Of a DNA stretch of 64,000 nucleotides, positions 44,701 to 53,102 are shown one piece after another (position 1 is the stretch's first letter; the number at the start of each line of letters is the position of its first letter). The stretch is from Monocercomonoides exilis (Eukaryota; Preaxostyla; Oxymonadida; Polymastigidae): NCBI GenBank assembly GCA_001643675.2, contig LSRY02000013.1, positions 684,501 to 748,500 on the forward strand, in the 5' to 3' direction. The notes under the pieces were generated by a model. It was not told where the DNA came from and ran no database searches. It was given only the letters and a program-made list of their open reading frames with translations. The position numbers were made by a program, and so were the translations under genes.

Positions 44701-47612
44701 AAATAAGAATGCTGTCCAAGCAGTGAGGATGCTGAAAAACTCAGATTCGAAAGGGAGGTTGCAATCTCAACAGCGACCATTCCTTCAGACGCATTTGTTC
44801 CTTCGCTCAACACTTTTATTTCTCTGCCTCTTGTGGGACTTTTCACCTCCCATGCATTGACATTAAATGTCAGGGATTCAGTCCATTCAAAGTTCTGGTT
44901 CAATGTGATGTATCTTTTGCCATTGGAAAAGCGAAGTGCAGCAGCATATCCAATGCTTCCACAGGGATAGTTGGCTGTGCCACAACCAGAGAAATCTCTG
45001 TTTTTTGATCCCCCGACAAGGGCTGTTCCAGAGAATGTCTGAAGATATGCAAGAAGTGGAACAGGGTCTTCCCTGCACTGCTCTTCAAAGCCCATCAGAT
45101 CATCGTCGCTCATCCCTGATAGTGAAAAGTTCAATGAGATCCTTGTTATTGAAGAGCTCAACGAAATTGCATCAACAAACAAGCTGTCTCCCATCCAAGC
45201 TTTGCATCCGCCAAACATCACATCGCGTATTGCAAAGTTTGATGAGAGTCCGGCCAACTTCAAATGCATTCCGCCTCCTTTCCCTTTGTTGATGATATCT
45301 TGTGGCACTGTGCATTCCTCCAATTCAATTCTTTTTGTGGAGCCGATTGTCACTTTCCCACCAGCATCAATGATGCAATTGATAGATCCACCATTCCCTT
45401 TGTTGCACATGCACCTTTCGAATTTCAGCTCATCCAAATTCAGTTCGTCTCCAGAAGTCAAAGTCACATCAAAAACTGATCCGCTTCCTTCATTTCTCGT
45501 GATGTGTCTGAAAGTGGTATTCTGAAAAGTGAAGCAATGCAGCGTCGATGACTCAATGCGGAGAGCAGACACATCGGAAAACATCATGGACTCGACAGTT
45601 GTTTTTGACATGTTCAAATGGCCAGTGGAAATAGATGCAAATGCTGTTGTAAATGGGGTTATTTGAGACGACTCGGCAGATATTTTGCATGAGACAATCA
45701 CAAGCTCTCCAGAAGCGGAGGAAATGGAGAATAATGGCAGAGATGCAGATGCAGAAGAGTTCCTGATGATGGCCAATCCTGTCAGGAAAGCATATCCCGA
45801 TGATATTTGGAAAAGAGCGTTGCTGCTTGAAGAACTGGCACTTAACTTTGTTCCAAAATTGGTTGAGCCCTCAAACGAAAGATACTTTGAGTCAACCAAA
45901 AGTGACTGCTCCACATAAGCTCCAGCATTAATGTTGATATGAGCTGGACGATCTTTTCTTGTTGAAGCAGCACCACTGACAGAGTTGCACACTGTCAAAC
46001 AGGGAGAATTCTTCCATCCACACAATGCAACATCTCTTCCAGAAGTGTCAACGAATATTTCAGTTTTCCTCATCCAAACGCTTTTATCACCACTAACTTC
46101 AAAAACAAGACGATTGGTGGAGGAAAAGCTATTTGTCAAGCAATTCTTGAATTGGCTTTCTTTCAACACATTTTGCCATGGATTTTTAACACAGATATCT
46201 TTTCCATCACCGTTGGCATCACAATCAACAAACAAGCAAAAAGAAAGTGAACTGTAATGCGTCAAAGTTATTTCTCTTGAATCAAAACAGATGGCACCAC
46301 CAACAGTTGCATTTGCACAGCAATTCTCGAAGACAATGTTTGAATATGATATTTTTGCACCTTCCCCATTCCAAATAGCTCCTCCTCCGTTACAATATAT
46401 GTGACTGCTTGTTTCAAAACAGTTAATAAATGAGCTATCCGATATGAGATCTTCATCAGAAAAACCTGAATGAATGTGGCAACAGCCCCCTCCCCAGAGT
46501 GCTTCACAATTTGTCATGTTGTTATTCTGGATAGTTAAAGATCCTGTTCCTACACATGGAGCAATACATGATGCATAGCCAGTAGTTTTGATGCTGAAAA
46601 AAGTGTTGTTAATTGAGTTCATAAATTTGTAATTAACAGCCCATAAACATTGAGAATTTGTTGAATTTCTGAAGTCTGTATTTTTGACAATCACAAAACC
46701 AGTTGAATTATGAGTTATGACTGAGCCGATTGAGTTCTCATACAAGCAATTATCCACAAGTGTGTTCTCTGAGCCTGTGTGATTTATTTTTGAACCAATT
46801 GTTTTGGAGCACCTCAAAAATGTCGAATTAAAAAGATTTAGCTGCCCATCTGATACTTTTGGTACAATACAGCTTTCTGTTGGGCTGGATACAGATGAAA
46901 CAGTGCTGGATGACAATGAGAAAAATGCACAAAATTTGTCATTTGTACCTCTCTCAGGATGTTGTTGGGATATGTTCAGGAAGGAGCTGGATTGCATCGA
47001 AATGAAGCTCAAAATGGAAGATTGGACAAGTGGCTTTGAATCGCACAACGAAAAAGAAGAAAATGTCGAGTCTGCTATTTCGAGTCTGCTTTGACAATCT
47101 TGAAATGCACCTTCTGGATGAAACGAAACCAACGAAGGAAAAAGTCCATTCGATCGAGACAGAACCAAAGACAAATTGAGCAGCCGAATGGATCCACATC
47201 TGGAATGAATGAAAGCGTCAGCTGATGGCTTTGGTGAAGAGAACGGGCAACTTCTGACAAAAAAGGTTGATTGACCAAATAAGGATGCAATCTCTTTTCC
47301 TCCAACTGAATCGAAATGAATATTCAAGCAGCATATGGATGAATTGCAAGATGCAATCGACGAAACAACTAAAGTGTGGCAAAACACCTCTCTCGTATTC
47401 ATTTTGGTTGGGAAAGCCACCATTCTTCTCTCGGCGCTTTCATCAGATGTTGATTGACTTTCTTCAGATATTCTCGGGCATCCAACGGAATTGCATATCG
47501 ATGAAGTTTTTTCGTATCTGCCAAGTGTTGTTGTGCTTTGCCTGTTTTCATGTGTTTCGCATTGTGTGATTTCGATAAAGAAGCACAAAACAGAAAGAAA
47601 AACAAATAACAT
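35712..47612 (-). CDS. Giant surface beta-helix receptor-like pseudokinase (copy B, full length)
   Basis: Single exon, 3,966 residues. The start at 47612 gives the signal peptide MLFVFLSVLCFFIEITQC; an upstream TTG is ignored. The ectodomain has eight CG-x(5)-PC type module boundaries (plus-strand positions near 46010, 44970, 43905, 42855, 41690, 40605, 39675 and 38535), one of them CG-x(5)-GC. Modules are 340-400 residues, with repeated GGGM or GGAM turns and many N-glycosylation sequons. Next come the membrane-proximal block (YPSARRNIAC, SLKGGDG, NEGCTLSG), a transmembrane helix (WALIVIIMAIVLLLILIIAV), a charged juxtamembrane part and a kinase-like C-lobe: RWKAPELLI (APE), GMMLWECLTLQIPFGE, SFQPSNRPSL. 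No glycine loop, VAIK, HRD or DFG was found, and the catalytic-loop position reads LANLSPHIVLF. This is a predicted pseudokinase. Confidence 0.87.
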   Translation of the reverse strand: MLFVFLSVLCFFIEITQCETHENRQSTTTLGRYEKTSSICNSVGCPRISEESQSTSDESAERRMVAFPTKMNTREVFCHTLVVSSIASCNSSICCLNIHFDSVGGKEIASLFGQSTFFVRSCPFSSPKPSADAFIHSRCGSIRLLNLSLVLSRSNGLFPSLVSFHPEGAFQDCQSRLEIADSTFSSFSLCDSKPLVQSSILSFISMQSSSFLNISQQHPERGTNDKFCAFFSLSSSTVSSVSSPTESCIVPKVSDGQLNLFNSTFLRCSKTIGSKINHTGSENTLVDNCLYENSIGSVITHNSTGFVIVKNTDFRNSTNSQCLWAVNYKFMNSINNTFFSIKTTGYASCIAPCVGTGSLTIQNNNMTNCEALWGGGCCHIHSGFSDEDLISDSSFINCFETSSHIYCNGGGAIWNGEGAKISYSNIVFENCCANATVGGAICFDSREITLTHYSSLSFCLFVDCDANGDGKDICVKNPWQNVLKESQFKNCLTNSFSSTNRLVFEVSGDKSVWMRKTEIFVDTSGRDVALCGWKNSPCLTVCNSVSGAASTRKDRPAHININAGAYVEQSLLVDSKYLSFEGSTNFGTKLSASSSSSNALFQISSGYAFLTGLAIIRNSSASASLPLFSISSASGELVIVSCKISAESSQITPFTTAFASISTGHLNMSKTTVESMMFSDVSALRIESSTLHCFTFQNTTFRHITRNEGSGSVFDVTLTSGDELNLDELKFERCMCNKGNGGSINCIIDAGGKVTIGSTKRIELEECTVPQDIINKGKGGGMHLKLAGLSSNFAIRDVMFGGCKAWMGDSLFVDAISLSSSITRISLNFSLSGMSDDDLMGFEEQCREDPVPLLAYLQTFSGTALVGGSKNRDFSGCGTANYPCGSIGYAAALRFSNGKRYITLNQNFEWTESLTFNVNAWEVKSPTRGREIKVLSEGTNASEGMVAVEIATSLSNLSFSASSLLGQHSYFLLCQSEELAMTDCSLKCASTGNTEFGFGFIKISSGSLLLNRFSTASQVIFCSASLITLDGSGGLSCDECNMSSIKRMSGNGVCISVAKNNLLASNRNREIAIDGCCFSDCCVCEEGGEGGGVCAWLGENDVLIVNGSTCFQECCAPSEEGSGGKGGGMCIRCDVASSSFEIWNEVVFSKEMQNNAEYGKDVFVWCESGILLSQMINSSSIGFFDSTKLPTDALLLSGSENGSASPVIPLHVYLCILQSQIITDSNNGADHTHCGFPSFGCFSIDYCIENRINSSLNSIKVVSSSTIQHEIAISSTSVNVYSETLVPVSVRDTGRATQDGFVVCSSSLSLSNLSLNVQRSFAAERKSFLFSSSSLSISNCCVEFSSENANDPVSFNVIFVESGDLLISGFKMEKATTFTTSPIFADNYNSIEIENSSLTGMRRINGDGGCFYLNEANGDGKSITIQRCNFTGSCDEGNGIRGGGIMANVGSGNTLCVKSISFENCIVPSEDRESVGNGLGGAMYLCLHESFRSLTFDDISFSGCNAWKGKQLFVDGEDLSQIVSNWLQCFKTETILDEDMMGFERSTTNKEFHIPIVLYFRAFEEPCFIGRAEENGFDYTGCGFSDYPCETLQYGCLIRFGNSKAHLTLKDHFCFVNPIVLSSQVMDIEAEANGTLINILPDGSGEGEGLVETRNVVNFSGITFNVSAAFTEVNRKCLFLCTGSALSLIDCSVNTQSKKIDFGYVIVKGGALHILRGVLNEIELLGAPVVELSGETSRCTLEDVEWNNLKTGSVEGLIAAKSCSHVEMKNSNVSGPAQFGNHGVLFVEELSSATVEKSNFSLLTRNEGKGVVVTGRVGAGKSLSVNFCSFTAISCLASGSKGGSIITSVSANGELQFNNNTVEESKVKKADGLGGGMHIEFLSSEVGYSMKNNKFLSNDAMLGYDVYLVCPTPRMTIDRNKWSGSATEGQEEKTMWVIDPTFPDGTDTLLKYLFPRPDEIIYVNTLNGHTDGCGADDYPCNELWLASGKMTEDKRILQIISSCELRGAIERDNDPMTIEGKGDDGSQLIVTKEGHLKMAVGTALTTLTFSKIGFELPQTSDFTELVEVCVGTTYFVGCSFGSADPEASVETNMRIITGRGGKISFDGVIVKNMKFNADCGIFLSGEAGCTFDSMEVSNIRSSGIGMLVGEGGTEVLLNELRSTNCSFGNGGFAVLKKVKILNWKNGTSMTDCTNEGGNGGCGLISVEGESDVQINGTSISSCSANANHGRGGGLYLDISENPLLNIKLTEITFADNCAFEGNDMFVLSTDVNASAVRQRFAFQLQNEKNENIVDLKGTDNVLLKGSAVDLLLFLIQRKESSILVSRGGMDILGCGSAEFPCQTFWRGYENIDLEAHDRVIRIDSRGNIKNHYDLSSLRVMSNRADERCVVLFENAMEASEEKKSIIQNSKELKLEMIQFSLPSSFTNNENILLHSESADSCLSLNGCTFNRNSASDLEFCLIHSEAGDVQLLNCDFSSLSFSSTPVQLNSSCEIIGCNFSSISAKSSQKGGAVCVELLNEATFSMSQTETVGCGCSEEHGRGGFIFVESKGSSTENPFVFGEDVSFAGHKAQIGKNMFISAGNLNKSVTLSTLCFDFRKSREDVLLFCGRDLVWEDTTLLRFLETYTSQTIFVSSGGYDIMRCGNEEDPCRSMWKGMRQMDEGAPQKWIKIADETIVQDSFVLSNHVIEHDETEEQSLGKLIFANKTESGTDPVINNEGILKLNRIAVALSEGFCNEQLFSIVGKSGLIEMSDCSFSTETRGDAPAKVGFLLMEGGVLNVSNLSVENVMSEMGVFAISNGCDCAMQHLVASGCTFSGESFVKIVSRSYQKENAADCSVSIKDSTFQLITRNGNGPAIISSSGCASAISISGCTFDSCKAVGSERGGGAFEELQSGGALSMSKSSVIQCGCSNNNGKGGGLFICTSFGGALSFLFEKMTFKGNSAKVGNDVFVECVDIENQINETQFCFDLRETAYTRLNAIYGIDFTNYQCDTNLMDFITIHQADTIILSSAPSSNGKNDRQCGTLKLPCLTIGYALSHLTNDVESRLLVDGESFVEKEMDLEDLSIASRKEDPSKLTIFPDIPHTRASIISTAGSVSVSKIEFFFGSDFSSAHHILLTAGSGSLSLLVCSFAQSQEEISAQAIGLTLISIEDGQVTASQIKISHMHFSAEASIRVAHLDGCVLLSEMKVDHVVLNKGTFILIEGEQSFSEQPKSGGERSVELKDVSFDNVSSAQQEEGVIACLSFKGGIYLANCSYSNASSKSEAGSVMTFAECSNVTLYWNVLRGDLIHSGKSENGREAGICQWTTSAVSFANSNATMKETTIKNFPKGGVTATGGHLLIEKCEFMLNDPGIEKYPSARRNIACGGSGTVNVVSLKGGDGQEKNGSLWLLNEGCTLSGMAQERKSPLFVPFLENVKMEEKGTELKVIFKGQLLLPCNLSFRVVTAIRSEALVEQYEFKSGGFVSEDEAWGMIPSKSIRDAEEKAEVTVSILFGKMDAPSSTDSFILKNKSESQTSGDERIAERGKEGKSSWALIVIIMAIVLLLILIIAVIFIVRWKKAKNEAEDLREIVNDNIRKDPKAFEMVTMEMSPEEQWRRAEREAEKKNEERMKKRVYAKSLQHSESSEHLLAESGSTEYILGKDSDKIPEWMLEKVDDEEEKRKRSPSPSISSTSSTDTSDTESTFVRREDLCPTTSSMSNLVDAIACSSPHEKLIVDLRDSLFMLLHGRNEKKEMAIGSVKEREMTAAQILFWVANLALHSFDEMENKLQSLANLSPHIVLFSEHMVICIVMHSDLLSDNSDSSSISSSTVITSASDDDDDESDSLPSSAFEDEDSFKKECLRWKAPELLINKNMGATKKSVVFSIGMMLWECLTLQIPFGEHEAVIAGDKIAKGEALSMCGNTASTFSLVVSECLSFQPSNRPSLVSISREFFQKFPESAKLPTMTDALFTNQQSAISRNSCCSY

Positions 47613-48013
47613 GGATTTATGAAAAAGCACATAATGGGAGAAATTTGGTTGAAAAAACCATAACTGGTTGAAAAAAAAATCAAACAATTCAGAAATTATT
47701 ATCAGAACTTTGTGGAAGAAAAAAACATCGATAAGAGAAATTTTCTGTTTTTATTTTTAATTGTAATATCAAAATTATCAACAAAGAAATATTTAATAAG
47801 AAAATAAGATTTGAAATAATGGTTTTCAGTGTTCATTCTTGAAATTTTATTAGTTTTGTTTCAGGAGAAAAATGGGGGAAATGCGTTTATTTCAATTTCA
47901 GGAAAGCGCTGTAATTTTACAATGAAGTTTCTGATTATGTGGTTCATTCGATAAAAAAACGCTCTTTTTCACTCAAGTTCAGAACAAATCACTCTTCTCA
48001 GTGTGAATAATTT
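47613..48013. other. Upstream region of receptor copy B
   Basis: 401 nt, AT-rich, between the start of copy B and a degraded ectodomain fragment. It must hold the promoter of copy B; no motif was recognised. Confidence 0.45.
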
Positions 48014-48619
48014 TTGAAAAAAGTATTATTGAAATATTTCTTCTTTCAACAAACTCATTTCTATTTTCATTTCATCAGAAATCACTCCTCTGACACAAAA
48101 AGATTTCGCATTCAGTCGTTTTTCTTCTTCCTCCTTCTCACCGTCAACTCCTTCACTGCTAACCCCGCCAGCTGTGTCCTCTCCTCTGCTGCCTCCCCTG
48201 CCCTCTCCCTCTCCCTCGCCAACTGCACCATCACCAACATCAACTCAGAACAGTTGAGCCAACAAACTGCCACAGATGGCGGATGCATCTCATTCTCCTC
48301 ATCTGCCCCTGCCAACACATTTTCAGTGAGCAACACAAATTTCTCCACCTGCTCTGTGAGCGAGGATACAAGTTCTGGAGGAAGAGGAGGTGCTCTCATG
48401 ATCGAGTACAAGGATGATTCAGAAGTGTCGGAATCATCCTTTTCCATCACCAATATCGTGTTTTCTGCCAACAAGGCCAGCGTCGGAAGAGATGTGTATT
48501 TTGTGTGTGAATCATTTGTCGCTTCTGTGAAAGAGCCCTTGTTCGCCTTCATGAGAAGCATCACTCAGAAAGACAACTCGGTTGTTGGACATGATAGAAC
48601 AGAAGTATTTAGTGATTGA
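48014..48619 (+). pseudogene. Broken beta-helix ectodomain fragment
   Basis: An open frame of about 200 codons codes for one ectodomain segment like those of the two giant receptors: ANCTITNI, DGGCISFSSS, GGRGGALMIEY and NKASVGRDVYFVCESF match the coil and turn pattern. A hydrophobic FFFFLLLTVNSFTA resembles a signal peptide. No in-frame ATG precedes it, and it stops right after one module without transmembrane or kinase parts. The coding sequence is richer in C than the two large genes, so it derives from another family member. It is best read as a relic; a spliced 5' exon (acceptor TTCATCAG near 48079) is a less likely alternative. Confidence 0.6.
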
Positions 48620-49184
48620 AATGCCCATTAATTCAAATTTCTCAACGAGAATACAGCTGACAATGAATACATGGAAAGCATACTTGAAATCAAAGAAATG
48701 TATTGCTGGCTATCAAAGACGTCCTGCAAGAGGACACAAAACTCGATGGGTCTTCTGAAGAAGGTGAAGAACGTTGGCAAATAATATTGAATGAGCAGAC
48801 AAATTGTGGATTTATGTGCAAATGAAGGCAAAGTCGAGGAAAGTTATAGAGATGGCACACAAAATATAAGAAAACATCTCACATGTGCATTTGATGAAAT
48901 TAACATTGCTTCTCGGGCATTTATTCTCTTCTTTCATGGAATTTTTCTTCAAAAATGAAGTTTCAAATAAATAAGTTTACCTCATCGTTTCATCTTCTGC
49001 GACTTTTTGAAGGCATGTGGCCTTGCGAAATCTCTCGAAAACCATTACTGCAACTGTATGTTCAAAGAAATCTTTTTAAACCTTGCTCTTTCTATTTTCG
49101 GCGTTAACTTCAGTTTTGAAATGAAAAAGCCAGAATAAATCAACTTTTTTGTTGAGCTCAAGCCGATCGCCTTTTCTCGGATTA
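48620..49184. other. Intergenic sequence before the pogo-like element
   Basis: About 565 nt with no supported gene, ending at the TA target site (49183-49184) of the transposon. Confidence 0.5.
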
Positions 49185-51369
49185 TAGACAGGGACAAAAC
49201 CCGGGACAAAGACAAAACCCGGGACACTTCAGTCTTGAATAATTTTTTTGTATGTTTATTTAAAACAATTCCAAATCAAAAAACAATTCTTTATTAACTT
49301 TTTTGATTTTATCTTTTGAATGCCTGCTAAAAAATTTGTCTCTTCAATAAGAAATAATATCAAATAGGATGATCAAACTTCCATAAATCATATGAAAAAA
49401 GCAAACGTTTCTTCGCCTCTCGTTTCCAATAAATAATCTCCTATAAAGGCCTCAGCAGAGTTTCGCCGTCTCCCTTCAAAAGTGGAAAAAGTTGATTATC
49501 TTCTGAAACAAGATGGAATCAAACATTCAGATCTTGTGAAAGATAAAATTATTACTCATTCTTCCATTTACCGGCATATGGCTTAAAAAAAAGCAGGGCG
49601 TGATCATCAATATACTAGCAGACCAGGATTATTTAATAAAGAAGAAATAAAAGAAATTGAAGACTGTGCAAGAGCTCAAATATCTTCTTCCAATAAATAA
49701 ACAGTTTCTGATATAATAAAATTCGTGTGATTTATTTGATTATGATTTTTAATCTGTGTATTTTTTTGATAGGCAGAAAACGTTATGATGAAAAAAATAA
49801 GAAAAGCGTTCCATCTTTGGAGTGTCACAAAATTAACACAAAATGGGCTCGCAGGATAACAAAATAAAAGCGGATTTAAAAAACATTTAAAACCAACAAA
49901 CATAGACATTCATCGACTTTAAGTCTCGACCATTGAAAATTTGAGAAATTGGTTTGGTCTATTTAATAATGCAATCGATGATTATCATATTTCTTCAGAT
50001 TTGACAATCAATATGGATGAGACCAAAGTTACCATGAAACAGTCAGAAGATGAAATTGGAGTCACAAAAGAAACTCAGCATGCTCTCTTGCTAGAAGTCC
50101 AGCGAAGGAAAAATGCGACATTATTTTTTTCAATTTTTGCCGATGGAACATCACTGGATCCTGTGGTGTTGTGGCCATCTCGAGAAAATTTGAAGGAATT
50201 AAAATTCCATCGGATAAACTATATCAAAGACGGGACAGGTTGGATGAGCAAATATGATTTAGAAAAAAAATATGATCGAAGATTTTTTTCCAAAAATAAA
50301 TGAGAAATGAGGAGAACTACACTGGCTATCTTCTTATACACTAATTATTCTCGATGGTCATTCTTCTCGACTTTGCCAACCTGTTATTGCTTGGGGCAGG
50401 AAACACAACATCCATCTTCTAATTCTTCCGTCCCACACTACTCACCTAACGCAACCTTTGGATAGGTTCGTTTTTGCGCATTTTTAAAACAGCTTGAAAC
50501 GTGCATTTTTGATCCCTTCTGATTCATCAATTTCTTCGTATAGAAAAGCATTAATTCCAGCTGTATCAGAAGCTGTCTGCGACTCTCTATCTCCGAGAAT
50601 AGTGAGAAAGTCATTTGAAGCTTGTAAAATTTATCCATTCGATCCATCTGTAGTCTATCAGTGTCTTCCCAAAATCTCAGAAAAATTCGAAAACGTGAAT
50701 GAATTAAATTGCTCAGGGTTCACAAATAATATCAGTATGAAACTAATCACTGGAGACACTTTTTACGAAAGCAATTCAGTTCAATTAGAGAAAAAGAAGA
50801 AAAGTTTCACAATTCACTCTGATACTCAACACGAAATCTCAAAAATTTGGAAAAAGGTGTCATCTGATATTATTCACACAAGCTCTGACATTTCTGTCCC
50901 TGATGAAAGTATCAACTTTCAAAATCAAAGAAAGAAAACAATATTTCGCGAAGAGGTTCCTATCGAAATGTCTTACACAACGAAAGATCGAGATATACAT
51001 AAAAAATACTTCGGAAGAAGAGATGCTGTTCCCAAGCGAGAAAAGGATAAGAAAGAAAACTTCAGAGAGCAAATGGGGTTCTGTTTTTGATCACAATTCA
51101 TAATTCTTTTGATGAGTTGAAAGTTATTTCTTTTGAAATGTTAACTGCTATTTCTTTCAATTTTGAACAGTCTTTTTTTTCGGTTCCTCTTTTGATCTCT
51201 TGCTTCTTTTCTATCATATCATTGGGGAATACAAAACAAACAATTATCAAATGCTTGTTCTTTTCCTTTTCTTGAAATTTTTGTATTGAAAAGGTGATTA
51301 ATAAATAATCTAAGTGTTTTTCAAAGAAAAGAAACCTGCTCCAAATGTCCCTGGTTTTGTCCCTGTCTA
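49185..51369 (+). mobile_element. Pogo-like (Tc1/mariner superfamily) DNA transposon, decayed
   Basis: 2,185 bp bounded by terminal inverted repeats: TAGACAGGGACAAAACCCGG at the left and the complement of TAGACAGGGACAAAACCAGG at the right. TA duplications flank it (49183-49184 and 51370-51371). The left end carries a second tandem GACAAAACCCGGGACA unit. Inside is a broken transposase of the pogo/DDE_1 class. The size and TA target fit a once autonomous element. Confidence 0.88.
49446..51090 (+). pseudogene. Pogo-class DDE transposase relic
   Basis: Pieces in order: an N-terminal helix-turn-helix-like segment (HSSIYRHMA at about 49560-49586, then a TAA and AGRDHQYTSRPGLF), a DNA-binding linker with stops, then INMDETKVTM (first catalytic Asp, about 50010), LIILDGHSSR (second Asp, about 50350), THLTQPLDR (third acidic residue, about 50440) and a C-terminal KSFEACKIYPFDPSVV, which matches the F-x-A-x-x-IYPF-x-P ending of pogo-like transposases. 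At least one frame change and several stops separate the pieces, so no active enzyme is made. The order and spacing of the triad are the evidence for the family. Confidence 0.8.
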
Positions 51370-51371
51370 TA

Positions 51372-53102
51372 ATACAGAATCTCTTCCATTTTCACATAAT
51401 TTCAGCAGAAATTCCACAATGGAATTAACATTTCTTTTTGCGTTTCCAAATTGATATTGAAGGAGAAACCTGCTGTTGGGAATGGGGGTGGTTGAACGAA
51501 ACTGAAATAAATGTATTTTTTGTGTCCCATCAAAGTCAGTTTTGAAAATGATGAAGATAAAATGAAAGAAAATGAATATCTTTAAAAGATATTTCACTAT
51601 CCACACATGAACAAAAAAATAAAAATCGAGTATTTTAAAATGATTGATTTGCTGGGGCGAAGGAAAAAATGAAGAATATTTGACGGTTTAATAAATCGGC
51701 TCTGACGATTGAACTGCTCAAATTCATCAAAAATACAATCTTCAATCAAATATAAAGTTAGATGGAGAAACAATAAATACGAAGAAGACGATGACGAAGA
51801 AGAAGAAAATTTCGGAGAAATAGAAGAAGGAGAAGAAGATGATGACGAATATCAAGTTGATGATGAAACACGTGTTGAATGATCAGAATGCAACACAATA
51901 ACAACATTTGCAAACCATGTTCTTGCAATGGTATTGCTGAAGAAAGATTAAAAGAAGAAATTGAAGCTGAAAAAGAAATAATGTGAATATAATCTGATGA
52001 TGCTCTTTGGATGAACTGGGCGACACATGCGAAAAAAACTCATCTGAAGAAAATGCAAACAAAATGAAGAAATTCGAATTTCATTGCGGCCAACAGCAAC
52101 AAGAGAAGGAAAATTTATTTTGTGTCGCAACATGAGAATTTGTTGGCTATTCAAACAACAAATACTCAAATACGAAGAAGGCGTTCTTCTCATCAGCCAA
52201 CAAAAAAATCGTCAATGAAACTATCGAAGGAGAAAGGAAGAAACAAAACAACACAAAAAAATGATGCTTGAAATGGATTATCTCTTTGAAATACATTCAA
52301 AAAGATTGAATAATATCGGGACAAAAAATCAATAAAAAATTTGACAAGAAATTAAAAGGATCTTGCGTGATTCGCACCTGAGACACTTCGCGATGTGTAA
52401 ATGAAGCCTCAACAGCTAGACCCTTCTTGCATCACAAGGGGTTATGTAGAAAACAATTCTTATACTAAAAACCCAAACCCAAACTCTAATCAAAACTTAA
52501 ACCCAAAAAAAAAAATAAAAAAATAAAAAAAAAAAAATAAAAAAATAAAAAAATAATAATAATAACAATAACAAAAAATCTTCAATTTCTGATTAAAACC
52601 CAAAAATTAAAAATTGGCGAGATTAATTGTGTCATAAATGTTGAATTGACGAAATATTCAATGATCTGTTCCAAACTTTTAATGTTAACCAATAAATTCA
52701 ATCAAGATATTTTCGTGCAATATAGAAAACAAATATATTTCATAAAAGAGAAAAATCTTTGAAAGAACGGTGCGTAACGTGAAACATAAAACCAAAAATT
52801 CAATCCCTGAAGAAAAGGACAACATTCGTTCGTAATAAATTATGAGAAAAAAATTGAAAACATAATTTGGTATATTATTTGTCTAAATTCAAATTGGTTG
52901 CAAGTGAAAAAATAAAGTGAAAAACAAAATTTTCTTTGTTTTATTCTTTATGTTTTTTTCAAACGTTCGATAAATAAAAATTTGTTCTGTTTGAAAGATA
53001 TTTTAAATAAAATTACAATCTATTTGAAAAATTTGACCTTTTCTAATAAGACAGTAAAAAATTTCTATTACCATACTAAATTTCACAGAAGAATTCTAAT
53101 TT
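51372..53102. other. Gene-free region with A-rich and low-complexity tracts
   Basis: 1.73 kb. 51775-51960 is a degraded GAA/GAT-rich stretch with stops in every frame. 52464-52504 has irregular ACCCAAA units; 52505-52570 is nearly pure A and AAT. No gene could be supported. Its end carries the promoter of the ankyrin gene. Confidence 0.5.
52505..52575. repeat. A-rich simple repeat
   Basis: About 70 nt of A broken by single T, then AAT and AAC units, just after ACCCAAACCC units. Simple sequence. Confidence 0.8.

Noticed and set aside
49560-49600. In-frame TAA in the transposase relic as a sign of a changed genetic code
   Set aside because: eL42 and the ankyrin protein end correctly at TAA and receptor copy B at TAG, and no conserved gene here has an internal TAA or TAG; the relic is simply decayed.
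52370-52450. tRNA-like stretch on the minus strand (GGTGCGAATC near a possible acceptor stem)
   Set aside because: The T-stem does not pair, the loop lacks the usual TTC, and no anticodon arm with a 7-nt loop could be drawn.
52464-52504. ACCCAAA units resembling telomere repeats
   Set aside because: Units are irregular and few; more likely part of the adjacent A-rich simple sequence.
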